Under the pieces are notes generated by a model, which ran no database searches, was not told the origin of the DNA, and saw only the letters and a program-made list of their open reading frames with translations. Positions 11,910-23,445 of a stretch of 64,000 bases of DNA are shown here, in pieces. The stretch comes from Neodiprion pinetum (Eukaryota > Arthropoda > Insecta > Hymenoptera > Diprionidae), in contig NC_060238.1 of the NCBI RefSeq assembly GCF_021155775.2, forward strand, positions 5,752,001 through 5,816,000. The letters are read 5' to 3'. A program made the position numbers and the translations under genes. Position 1 is the first letter of the stretch. Each line of letters begins with the position of its first letter.

Positions 11910-12286
11910 TTAGGCCTTTAAATCAGGACACTGCGTTAAACACTGTCTCATATACGGAGCATCCATTTCATCTCGATCAAAATCAGCGCATCCGTGATGT
12001 ATTACAGTTACTCTGAATTTTATTCCATACGAACATTTGGCGAAAAGCCATTCTGCTTTTCTACCCAACGTAGATACTTCACATGCGACTAGCTGTAACA
12101 GCGTTTCGATTCCATGCCTACGAAAATTCAAGATCGAGAGAGCAAATGAAAAGTTGTTGAAATAATTACGAATATTAATGTTATGGAATACATCGAGCGC
12201 GTGTGGAATAGAATCCCATTTCGAAATGAATAATTCTTCTGTTTTCATATTATAGCCGATTATTGTAGATAATCTAGTTTGTCTCC
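11910..12286 (-). other. Possible coding exon or gene remnant, unknown product
   Basis: A minus-strand frame is open from a good acceptor (a pyrimidine-rich stretch, then CCAG near 12287) to a stop at 11910. Its first Met is at 12248 and it has 112 codons from there. The peptide looks protein-like rather than random (ISKWDSIPHALDVFHNIN, then CEVSTLGRKAEWLFAK, ending in CLTQCPDLKA). The tail, with Cys-Leu-Thr-x-Cys-Pro-x-Leu, recalls the end of an LRR/F-box repeat, but I do not recognise a family. No partner exon was found nearby. It could be the last exon of a gene whose other exons I missed, or a retro-fragment. Confidence 0.3.
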
Positions 12287-12900
12287 TGGAAAATTATAAA
12301 ATTTATAATATGCATCACGTATTAATCGTAAATGGATCATATATATTAATATCGTACATGGACTGCATTTACATATATGCTTTTTGGTCTCAGCATCACT
12401 ATTACATCTGAGCTATTATTACTTATGGTCTGTGTATACATTCTTCTCTCGGGTACCTATTCTTTAATTAAATCACTGTTTTGCTAGGAATTTTGGAAGA
12501 AATTTTCTCTCATGATTAATTTCTTATATCGCCGACAAGTCGATAAGTACACACAGGCTAAGTACTGGCTTGGGTTCACCAATGCGAAGACTGTTTAATT
12601 TTACAATTACAACGGCATACGATTATCACCGTTTTGTAGGCGATACTTGGTGGTTATCAAGAACTCTCTTTACCGACGAGGTCAATTAGTTTGTTAATAA
12701 TACGTGAAACTGCTAGTAATTCAAAACCCAGCCAGACCTGCCGTACAATTACAAAAAATAACCCAGGCTGTGAGTCTTTATAAATTTTCAGCCAACGGCC
12801 GTGTTACAACATCTATTCACTGATCTTTAGAGATCCAGTGGATCCAGTGCATCTATTTGGCGAATATAGGTCTGCAATTCGTGCACCGCCACTAAATATA

Positions 12901-13161
12901 GTAATACTGGAACGCGCACCGTATACAAAATACGTATCGCGGGCCTATCCCTACCAGTGTGGATAGGCGCGCGCAAAGGTTAAACAACGCTAGAAATATT
13001 TACCGCATTAGCGAAAGAGAGATAGAGTACTACCTACTCTATCTCTTTCGTTGCCGATGAAAAACGAGTATCTGAGAAAGCCAGAGTCCATCTAATTTTT
13101 TATCTCTCTCGGCGACACTTTCTCGGACAACGCCGCGTTACGGCGAGCGTTCCAGTATTAC
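12901..13161. mobile_element. Short inverted-repeat element (MITE-like) upstream of DDAH
   Basis: GTAATACTGGAACGC at 12901-12915 is matched exactly by its reverse complement at 13147-13161. The 261-bp interior has no coding potential. It holds a further near-perfect hairpin at about 13011-13052 (CGAAAGAGAGATAGAGTA and its complement with a 2-nt slip). The right end lies about 170 bp before the DDAH start codon, so the element probably contributes promoter or 5' UTR sequence. Confidence 0.6.
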
Positions 13162-13331
13162 AATATTTCAGTGTAACACCGCATAGTTGTAATACGTGAA
13201 ACGGGCGAACCAAACGTCAAAACGCGCACGGAAAGAAGTTCGTAATTTTTTACTTGGGTGACAGCAAGGCTATAAGGTTTCCAATAGATAGTTGCCCGGT
13301 TGGAAAATATCGACGAAAAAAATCAGGCATA

Positions 13332-16300
13332 ATGTCGGTTCATCGATACACCCACGCTGTTGTGTGCAGAATTCCCCTTTCGTTGAGAACTCGCGGCGAA
13401 GTAACGCTCGACGAAGCTAGAAAACAACACGAGACCTTCGTACGTGTGCTGCGGGACCTCGGACTTGACGTTGTCGAACTTCCACCCGATGAGGGATCAC
13501 CGCTCTGTGCCTTCGTCGAGGATCTCGCCGTCGTCTGCAATGGCATTGCTTTAATCGCTCGTCCTAATGAACCTTCTCGCACGAAAGAGGTATGGAATAT
13601 GATAAAACTCAAGTTTATACCTGTATCATCTTGTGCTGTTGCCCCAAGACTTGCATGCACCTTTTCACCGTATTGCAATACTGGGATATTATATTTGTAT
13701 CTGAGGTCTCGACCTGCCAAGCTTGATTGAAAACTTGATTTGTTCTTCTTAGGAGTGAAAGCAGATCTCTGTTAGTATTACGTAGCTGAAGTTAGCGACA
13801 AGTTAGCGACGTTAATGTAACGATGCAATTTCAAGACTTTCTGAACTTTGGTCAACCCTAATAAAGCAGAACGTAGTCATATTTTCCAAACTCAACTCTT
13901 TCAAATTTATTCTTAAATTATTTTCTCGATCGATGTTTCGTTATGCCGACGTTACTTATGCTCGTCTAATATCTGAACTTTTGTCGTTCAAGCTTGATAA
14001 ATCACAACTTCAAGCACGTGTAATTTTCATATAACATAAACATATTGCGTTATCATGTAATACATGTAAGAATTTTAATATATTCAATTTTGCATTACAA
14101 AAGCTTCGAACATCTTTCAGAGATATCACAGTACAATTTACGCATAGATATACAATTCATCCTGTAATCCGAAGTATGTACTAACAGAAAAATTTCAATC
14201 AATGTCTTAATAGACCATCTATTAATTACTTGTTACCCGTTACACATCATAGACACAGAATACTCTAGATAACTCACAGTATTCCGTAAAAATATTTCTA
14301 ACTTGGCATTCATGTAACATGTTACTGCAATACGTTTGTAACTAGTCTTACATTTATCTTCATTGCAGAATGTTTACAATATTTTAGTATTATTTTCATT
14401 AAAAAATAGTATGATAATTATGACTTTGTCTGTTCTCCCTATTTCGTTTAGTTATAATGATGAATTTGCAACATATGTATATCGTAATAATTAAAACATG
14501 ATTTTTTTTGTTATAATATTCAAGTTCTCTAGACCATTCTTGAAATATATTTTTCTTTCCAAATAAGTAATCAGCAATTCACAACGATATGTTATATGAA
14601 CAAGTTAGTACAACACAAACTCGTTGAAACTTTTCTCTAAATGAATAACACACACGGCATCATTAAATTTTAGATTGAAACAATTCGAGCTGTTCTAAAA
14701 AAAGAACTAGACATCCCTCTTGTGGAGATTGCTGACCAAAATGCCAGGCTGGATGGAGGTGACGTTCTGTTTACAGGTAATGATGATGTAGTTTTCGATG
14801 TGTGAAGTTGTGACGCTCAGCATAAATCAGTATCATGTTTATCACCTCATTCGTGTGATGTTTTATTCATAGGACGGGAATTTTTCGTGGGATTATCACA
14901 ATTCACAAACGAGGCCGGTGCTCGAGCAGTAGCTGCAGCATTCCCAGAGTATCCCTGTGTTCCCATCAAGGTCGGTGTTGACTTACTGAATAACGTGTCA
15001 TTAACTTAGGATTACATCATACGTTTAAATATAACCGTGATATACGTATCATATTAAGCGACAAATGTTTGTTTCACTCAATTTCTCATCTATTCAAGGT
15101 GGGTGATGGTGGCGAAGAGGTGATAGTGGAGAGTTTAACCTCAGCCCCACTTCAGGTCGGGATGCGCTAGTGTGGCTCTTAAACATCAAATTTATTCTGA
15201 AAGCAAAGCTCGTTATAATTGTTACGGATTCAAAAACACCTGATCTTTGTTGTACGCCATTGCAGAGGGATTTTCATTTCTTTAAACGCATAGTTTGCTT
15301 TTCATAACCTCGAGATATGCATCAGACATAAGTCCAGTGTTGTACAAGATAGTAATAATTACTATTACTTAAATGTCAATAAAATCATCTATATCCAAAT
15401 TATCTACATAACGTGAAAGATAATTATTTATGCAATTATCTTTGTAAAAATGAGATTAGTCACACTTTGATCTAGATAATCAAGAAGGTAATGATAAAAA
15501 CGAAAATTATAAATATTGAATACTGCCAATAACTTTTTTCAGAAAGATGTTTCTATCGGATTAATTGTTTTCATGAAATTCAATCTTGACTCTGAATGGT
15601 GTCGCATATGTTTCACTAAGCAGTTTATTTTATATTTATATCTTATATAAAAAATACTTTATACTTTATATGAAAACAAGATGAAAATGAGCAACAGATT
15701 TATATAACTGTAGATGAAAGATGATTTTAGTTCACATCATCTCTTTAAGATAAATAATTAGGTTAACTTATTATCTAATATGATTATCATAAAATCAGTT
15801 AGATAACGTACAAGATTGGACATGATGTAACGAAATGGAAATCCTGAAGAACAACCTGTAGTTCGGCACGTCACGCACGCAACATTAAATGCCACGCAAT
15901 TATGTAATTGATTCAATTATCACTTCACAAAGAGCACAGGCTACATTCATCTGCATACCTTGTTAGCACAGATTTTAGTAGAACGTTTTTTGCTACAGTA
16001 ACAGTCCAAGCTCATTGTAATCACCTTTTTTGTGTAGCAGCTATAAATTTACGAAATGTGCGCTTTTTATGATATTCGTATACACATATAGAAAAGCTTT
16101 TCTGTTTACATATCGCTTCGTACTGTACCACATTATGAACATAAGCAGGAATAGGACAATGTATTGAGCAAAGATATGCTGACCATATTCTTGACTGCTA
16201 ATGCATAGTTTCTTGATTTGTCACTTAATTAAGAGTAAATCTGAAACAGTTTCATGTACACACGTACAAATGTGGTTAAAACGATGATTCAGACGGCATT

Positions 16301-16903
16301 TAAACCTATTCAAAACTCGATTCATTCAAAACTGGGAATAATCGTTTAAGTAATCCTGATTACTAAAATGGTGGAAAAGTAAATTTATCAAAATTATGCA
16401 ACAACCCAATCAAAATTGATGAATCGTTCAATATTGTTTACAATCATCTTAACAATAATATTTCGATAAAGGTTGCAGAGTCGAAGCGTTTGAAAGCTCT
16501 AGTTACTATGGCTGGTCCTGACGTTATCTGCGTGGGTGCAGGAAAGGAATCTCAAGAAGTTTTAAAGGTACAAGTACACGCTTATAATTTCTGTAAAGAA
16601 TAAATATTTTTTCTACAAGAATACGTAATAATGACTTTGTTGATATAGCGAATTGAACGAGAGGCAACTTACACTTATCAAACATTGACCGTGCCTGAAG
16701 ATGCAGCGGCAAATGTTGTTTACGTGAACGGGACTTTGATTCATCGTACAGAGGCCGAAATTCCAAAGTCATGCAGGGTTTTTGCTGAAAAGGTTGAGTT
16801 TCCTACAAAGTTACTCCAAATATCTGAATTAGCCAAAGTGAGTTCTGGTCTTTCTTCATGTTGCCTATTGGTCCGTAGACCGAGGCACATTCGTAGTATT
16901 TAA
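13332..16903 (+). CDS. DDAH1: Dimethylarginine dimethylaminohydrolase-like protein
   Basis: Member of the DDAH family, which hydrolyses asymmetric dimethylarginine to citrulline and dimethylamine and so relieves inhibition of nitric oxide synthase; cytosolic. Exons: 13332-13589, 14674-14776, 14873-14970, 16472-16567 and 16649-16903. All junctions are GT-AG and in phase, giving 269 residues (human DDAH1 has 285). Recognisable blocks are RYTHAVV, VVELPPDE, FVEDLAVV, ARLDGGDVLFTGREFFVGLS, TMAGPDVICVG, LTVPEDAAAN, LIHRTEAE and the C-terminal LSSCCLLVRR with the nucleophile Cys (about residue 256). The histidine that human DDAH1 carries in its GLHLKS segment is replaced: the matching stretch here reads VAESKRLKAL. 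An in-frame 57-nt optional exon may be spliced between exons 3 and 4. Start chosen at 13332 because the family alignment begins there; an upstream in-frame extension to 13254 lacks ATG. Polyadenylation signal AATAAA at 17009. Confidence 0.92.
15099..15155 (+). other. Candidate cassette exon of the DDAH gene
   Basis: After TATTCAAG an open 57-nt stretch encodes VGDGGEEVIVESLTSAPLQ and ends in CAG followed by GTCGGG. Its length is a multiple of three and it enters and leaves in phase 0, exactly matching the exon 3/exon 4 junction, so inclusion would add 19 acidic residues next to the active-site histidine region. If the donor were not used, the frame would stop after three more codons (VGMR then stop), giving a short form. 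Human DDAH aligns without this insert. Confidence 0.4.
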
Positions 16904-18770
16904 GCTCCATATGAAACTATGAATTCGCGAATGAGAAGCGAATGAGTTTTCAGACCAGTATAATTATTCAGGAGTATTTCAAGATGAGTGAAACTCATTT
17001 AAAAGATAAATAAAAGAAAAATACACTATTAAAATATAGGCGGTCTGTGAGACCTGAAAAAATTTTAACATTCTCAATATTATAGAAACTATGGACCTTA
17101 ATTAAAATTAATCAGAGACTTGATATAATGAATAATCGTTACCATCAAACGCAGAGAACACAAAATATTAAGTATATCAGATCTATAATATATTTAATAC
17201 TAATATATTGATATTGATACGCGATATTGAAGAGTAATATATTCAAATGTCGAACATTTTTACTATAAAGAAAATATTGCATTTATTAATAACAGTACAA
17301 TGTTATCGTCGATTTTTAAAGATTTTAACTATTGTTTTTATTTATATTTATTAAATGAGCTTTGCCTGACTCAAATGTATTAACTGACTTAGTGCTTGTA
17401 CGAAATTTTGCAGGTAAATATTGCATTCTCATCTTTTAAAAATATTTAGCCGGATATTTATTTGAATCTTGATCCAAGCAGCTTTTATACCAACATTATT
17501 ATATTATTAATCGTATACATTATATTTATTTTTACTTGAATTAAGGGTTGCCATTATTTTTAAGTTCTAAGATTTCCCTCAATCTTGCCTGTTTTTCAGT
17601 GCTAATGTTTTAGATATCAAAAAATCTAACACCCGGTGACCTATTCATCTAAGAAAATTCCCCAACTTTTCCCAGGTTCTCCGAATTTCAGACTGTCTGT
17701 CAACCCTGATTCTTTATGCAAGGGAACAATTCACACACTACTGTGATAACTATTGAAATTATTATTATTATTTCTGGAATAAAAATCTCTATCGAGCTGA
17801 ACATAATTCTTACCAAGTTTTGGTTACCAAGTAATTATCAATAGCGAAAAGTTTCACTCGTATATTGTTATATTGTACAATATTCAAATACACTTAAAAC
17901 TTTGGAAAAAATTTTCGTCATATTTTTAGAATCAGATAAAGTAGCTCATCTCATACTTTAAAGATACTGAAGAATCGAAATATAAATCATGTTTCTCCTC
18001 AGCAGGACAGAAATGAAAAAGCCACAAAATTATTGATATTCAACTTTTACTCTCTTATGACTCTTTACTAGTCACATTAAGTCCTTTTCCTAATGCCCGA
18101 TCCAACTGAGGATTTGTAGGGTAACTATGTATTTAGATTTAGATATTTGCTATTTAATACTTACGTAATACCAGCACAACGCATACCGTGAAGATGCTTG
18201 ACACGATCGTACAACAGTTGCAAACTCATACTCCTTATATTTGTGTTTGTATATTTGTTGTCTCCTTTTGCCTTGGTTTAATGCAAAATAAATAGTGTTT
18301 TCAATTAAAAAGTTGTTTAATAACCTTCTATCTCCCATGAATTCACACTATATGTAATTTAATTTGAAGTGTCTCTTACCTGTTTGTTCGAATTACTTAC
18401 TAAAGGAGAGCTATAGGATTTATATTAGATTTAGTCCAAATCAAATGAAATACTTGCGCGATCTCACTATAAATTTCTTTTTCTTATTTTCATTCTAACG
18501 CAATTACCGTATATTTTTACAAAACATATTTACAATCTTTTAAAACAAATGTCGTGTTTCTTATAAACTTAACGACATTTCAGCATGTCTACACTCACAT
18601 AATTAACTTTCAGTTGCACAGGTAAGAACACATTGTCACTTTAATTTTTGGTTCGAATACCACAGCAGTTTTATCTATTCTGTTGTACATGTATTTATCA
18701 CTGTCAACAATCGCCAATTTGCTCAAAAATGAGTTTACCTTTTTAGCAACCGATTACGTTTAGTTCTAAG
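16904..18770. other. AT-rich intergenic DNA between DDAH and MCAT
   Basis: It contains the DDAH 3' UTR with AATAAA at 17009. Beyond it no exon or RNA gene was recognised. The two genes converge on this interval from opposite sides. Confidence 0.55.
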
Positions 18771-20823
18771 TTAAATAGTATAGCAAGAATTACATGCTTT
18801 GGCATTGACGAATCTTAGAAGTGTCTTGAGTGTCCCACCTGAGCCTACATCAAATGTTCTCGGAAACGGAATTCCTGGTGGTCTCATGTACAAAATATGC
18901 ATTGTCTGTTCCCACTTAACTGGCGATATTATTTGCTTAGGTAAGTACCTAATAATTTGACTCACATTCTTGTATTTCTTTCCATCGACATTCGAATGTA
19001 CCGATACTTTGGGTTCCTCAAACTCAATTGTCCGGAGAGCTTTCTTAAATATATCCAATGACGGGATCATCAACGAAGTATGGAATGCCCCAGATAACGG
19101 AAGTCTCTTCATGTGCCGAAGTCCCATGCTCCTCCCATTAGCTTCTATGTATTTCAACGCCCCTTCGCTACCAGCTAATATTTTCATATCAGGATGCAGG
19201 AATATTGCAACTCTGCAAATGAAAATAAATCTTCGTACTACAATTTGATAGGTATTCAAATTAAGACAAAAACTTGGCGCATTTTTTAAGAAAATGATAG
19301 ATAGATTTGCTTGTGGAACTTATACATGTCTTTTTTAGTATTATATCTTCCAAGGAGGTAGGAGCGTTTCTCAACATTTTAGTATGATATATTGATCAGA
19401 AAAACTTAGAATTTGAATTTCGCGATAGAATGATGTTTTTTAAACGAAATGTAAATCATCGATGATGTATTCACCCACTTTTGCAGGATAATGTTTAAAT
19501 TCTAGGACGATATTCTGGTTTTGATTCCCAAAAAATTATGAATGATATCAAGAAATGCAATCTCTACAGATCTCATTGTGAAGATGAAAATGTAAATTAC
19601 ATGTAATACAGTAATGTGAATAAAAGAAAGATGGTGATTCAAGTGAAAATTTCATTCAAAAAAGTTAAAATTATACAAGCTGACGTTAGTACTGTTGATG
19701 TAATGAAAAACTTTGTAAGAAAAACATTATTTCACAAGCCTAGAATTACTTTCAAGGAGTTAATTATAGAAAATACTTAGATTGATGTTCGTAAGATTAT
19801 TGTAACAATGCATTATCAGAAAATTTCCCAATTTTACTGCGTCGAAATTGTCTGAAATTTGTTTAAACACATCGAAGCTGTAAAATGATGATTGTGATTT
19901 TAAAGTAATACACACATGATGACGTTAAGCTGCATTATGATTAACTGATTTTCAAATAATTTTAAAGTTACATAATATCGGTTTTTCTCCGAAAACCATC
20001 GTGGCATTAACGTTACGAACTTCAACTTCAAAATTCTGATTCGCTACCTGCATTCTGGCGTAGGATCCCCGACATCCATTGCCCAGTTCTTTGCTTTTTG
20101 GCATATATCAGACATCTTAGCTGCGGGTGTGTTATGAACGGAAAGCATACCTTGAGGGACCAAATTGGCAGCATCTTGCATTGCAGCAGCTCTGACGCCA
20201 ACCAGTCTCATGCCATCTTCAAAGGTCATTGCGCCTGAGAATATCAAGGCGGTAATTTCGCCGACACTGTATCCAGCGCAAGCGATGCAAGTGTCTAAGG
20301 CCCTGGGCCTGTCGTCCCTTAGTTTTTCTAGTGCGGCTAAGCTTTTGACCACTGTTGCAGGCTGGTTGTACTCAGTTCGATTCAATGTCTCCTGTGGACC
20401 TTCGAGGCAAATTTTTAACAGGTTGTAACCCAACGCTTCATTGGCTATTTCAAAGAGGTATTTCGCCTCAGGATATTGCAGGTATGGCTTGACATCCCCA
20501 ACCTTGATATTTCCTTGACCGGGAAACAGGATTATTGACGTTTCGGTTGGGTTTATGTTTGGTCGTTCGGCATGCTGGCCTTGTACGTTTGGGATGCAGT
20601 TTTCCGGGTAAGCACTCGTTGCCCATCCCGAATTTTCGGCAGGGTCGTAAATTGTAGCGCCCTCAAGAAGCTGAGAAATTTCTGACGACTTTTTATCTGT
20701 GGTTTCATGATCCCCGTTCTCACAGGGCGGTTTGTCACTCAGCGAGCGACTCAGCATGCACCGGGATAACCGGAATAGGTTAGACCGGCTCGATATCGCT
20801 CGATAACATGTTCTAGGAAGCAT
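18771..20823 (-). CDS. MCAT: Malonyl-CoA:ACP transacylase, mitochondrial
   Basis: Transfers the malonyl group from CoA to mitochondrial acyl carrier protein, feeding type II fatty-acid synthesis (octanoate for lipoate). Two exons: 20823-20048 and 19212-18771, joined TGCAG/A so the codon AGA spans the intron, giving 405 residues, close to the usual 380-410. The N-terminus is basic and Ser/Arg rich (RAISSRSNLFRLSR), as expected of a matrix-targeting presequence. Family motifs: LFPGQGN (residues 99-105), GYSVGE with nucleophile Ser at about 186, the conserved Arg in VGVRAAAMQ, GAFHTSLM with catalytic His at about 303, and SPVKWEQTM near the end. The gene is divergent to SURF1, with 865 bp between start codons. 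Confidence 0.95.
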
Positions 20824-21688
20824 GTTATAGTCGGTTAGGAAATAGCGACTGTGCGATCGTACAGTGCCTATTCAAACCAACGAGTGAACACAAATTGCTT
20901 ATTTATTATTTAGAACACAGCGTATCCTAAAAATTGAAAATTTCGTAGACCGCTATGGCACTATCAAACACTTTACACCGCGCAGTAATCACTGAACTGA
21001 ACTTCACGCTGAACTTGCAGCAGATCGAAATTCGATATCGCCCATCGAGCTTACACAATGCAGGGTCTGAAGGAGGGCACTCTCTGATGGACAGGCGTTC
21101 AAAATGTGGTCAAACTCTGGATGCAAATGAGGGTACATAAAATAACCGACGTAGCGCTGATTGATACTAAGTTGGGTGATGAAATCACACTATTATTATA
21201 TATCTTAAACTATATTCAATTGGGCAACTTACGTTTAACAGCGCTGCCACTATTAGATCCCCACTTCTTTGGGTATGTTCCGATAATAGCTCCCGTTGCG
21301 CGTTGTCACAATCTTTTATTACTTTATCTTTTTTGCGTCACCGAGTTCGTGAGTAGCTCTACTACTTGCATATGCTCTAAGCTCTGTTCTGTCCTAGGGA
21401 GTTCTTAGCACTGCCAGCCAGCTGATTTCGGAACGCACCCCTTGAAACAAACGAATGTCGAGATGCGCAGTATCGGAATGCGCAAGTATTGTACGCTTAG
21501 CAGCTCCACCAAGCGGATGGGATATATTGAGCCATCTGAAACTTCAGACTTGGCTAGCAGTTTGATCTCCTGGGTCTCGAGTATTCTTATTCTGAACAAC
21601 TTCAGCCCATGAAGACAACTCAGACAACGCGAAACGAGCAAGAATAGATAATAAGTTTGTCCGTAGCCGTTCGGAGTGTTCTAATAAA
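20824..21688. promoter_or_regulatory. Divergent intergenic region of MCAT and SURF1
   Basis: Both start codons face outward from this 865-bp stretch, so it must contain the promoters and 5' UTRs of both genes. No TATA box was obvious. A short inverted-repeat element (21271-21441) lies inside it, nearer SURF1. Confidence 0.6.
21271..21441. mobile_element. MITE-like element, GGTGCGTTCCGA family
   Basis: The left end GGGTATGTTCCGATAA and the right end TTCGGAACGCACCCC are imperfect inverted repeats. Interior words GAGTAGCTCTACT and TCCTAGGGAGTTCTTAGCACTG match the elements at 30711-30840 and 30875-31002. The interior has no transposase. Confidence 0.6.
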
Positions 21689-23445
21689 ATGAATTTAGCT
21701 GTATCTAGAATTGGTTTACAATTGTCAAATGTATCGAATGTTAGGCATTTATCCCACTGTTTAAAGGGGCATTTAACTAGATTTGCAACAAATGGCAACT
21801 CGGTGATAATATTGAGAAACAAGTCTACCAGATCTAACCTGCTATACGAAAATCGAAAACATTGGTTCGTACCTAAAAAAGAAACCATCGGGGCTTACGG
21901 ATGGTTCTTATTGGCGAGTAACTAGTAATTTTTTTAACTTACTTCTTTTCCACGTCTCCACATTTCAATAATCAGTAACCTAATATTCCTTCAAATTACC
22001 AAGTCTAGTGCCAGTAACGAAAATTTAATTTTGAATCAAGACAAGTATCTCTAATTAACTGTGTATTACTTTTTCAGAGTTTACCTGTCTTCTCGTTTTG
22101 TTTGGGATGCTGGCAAATTGAAAGGCGCAAATGGAAGTTGAACCTAATAAAAGAGCTCGAGACTCGAACAAACGCTGTGCCTGTGCCTCTGCCTGATGAG
22201 TAAATAGTTTCAATTAAACAAGGATTATGAAGCTCGTGGCAAAAAACACTAAAGTTCTTTGAAATGAATTAGTTCAATCGAGTTTTTACCTACAAGTCTA
22301 CAACCTTATTAACTTTGCACAAGATTAAATAAAACTTCTTTGATGGCTTTAATGCATTATTGAAATCAACGTTGGCATGACTACTAACTTCAGTTTAATC
22401 GAAGGTTTAATAATCAATATTGGTATTTTGTCTTTAAGTTCATATATTTAATTCTGTATACTTTCAGCTTCGAAAAATTACAGACGATGGAATACCAACC
22501 TGTTACAGTTAGGGGACAATTTTTACATGATCAGGAATTTATCATAGGCCCAAGGAGCTTGATCATTGACGGCGCCCCTGCTAGTGGCGAGGGAGGTGGC
22601 CTTTTAACTCCGGGTAATGTTCGCACTGGATTCATGGTCATCACACCATTCAAATTGGAGGGCAAGGAGTGAGTATATTTTCTGTAATTTACTTGTTATT
22701 TAATCACTGATTTTAATCAATGAAAAACAAGTTGACAAAATACCTTGTTTGTTCCGATTATAACATGAAAAACAAACGAAGCATAGTGTTTTCATAAAAG
22801 AAATCTGCAGTTCTGTTCGTATTGAAAAACAGGAACAACCGAGACTTGCAATTATGTGAATCTTTCAACTTGATCCCCTCACCTTGTCTTTCATTTCAAG
22901 GGACTCAGGTCTTTTAAATTATGTAAGACAAATTGGTTCTCATGAAAATTTACTTTCCAGCGAAACTATTCTGATAAATAGGGGTTGGGTACCATTGAAA
23001 AAGCGATATCCTGAAAAGAGACCGAATGATAAGGTGAATGGCGTTGTTGAAATCACGGGAATTGTTCGTTTGAATGAAACGAGGCCACAATTTTCTCCTA
23101 GGAACAACCCAAAAGATGGTGCTTGGTATTACAGGTAAAATTGATAGTGAAAAACTGTGAAACGAATGATTACTGATAACTAAGTTCTTACACTGAAATA
23201 TCTTACTCAAAATTTGATATCTTCTCTTCAGAGACCTAAACGCAATGGCAGAACTCGCAGATACTGAGCCCATTTACCTCGACTTAGTTACTAATTTAGG
23301 CACCGAAGATGGGCCGATTCCCAAGCAAACACGTGTGACGATGAGAAATGAACATATGAGCTACGTCTTTACTTGGTTTACGTTATCGCTGATGACTGGC
23401 CTCATGTGGCATAGAATGTTTATACGCAAACTACCTCTAATTTAA
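21689..23445 (+). CDS. SURF1: SURF1-like cytochrome c oxidase assembly factor
   Basis: Inner-membrane mitochondrial protein that acts in early cytochrome c oxidase assembly (haem insertion or stabilisation of subunit I). Five exons: 21689-21913, 22078-22199, 22468-22668, 22901-23134 and 23232-23445, giving 331 residues (human 300, with a longer presequence here). Seen: first membrane segment spanning the exon 1/2 junction and ending CLGCWQIERRKWKLNLI; VTVRGQF; the EGGGLLTPG segment; ILINRGWVP; EITGIVRLNETRPQFSPRNN; YYRDLNAMA; QTRVTMRNEHMSYVFTW, and the C-terminal membrane segment. Intron 1 fits only with a GC donor (TTG|GCGAGT), because the nearby GT breaks phase with the sole usable acceptor. 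The other introns are GT-AG. AATAAA at 23767. Confidence 0.95.

Noticed and set aside
13340..13720. 126-codon minus-strand frame over DDAH exon 1
   Set aside because: It is the antisense of a recognised coding exon and runs on into the intron. The plus-strand protein aligns with the family.
18640..18675. GGTTCGAATACC, which resembles a tRNA B box
   Set aside because: No A box at the right distance upstream and no acceptor-stem pairing, so no cloverleaf can be formed.
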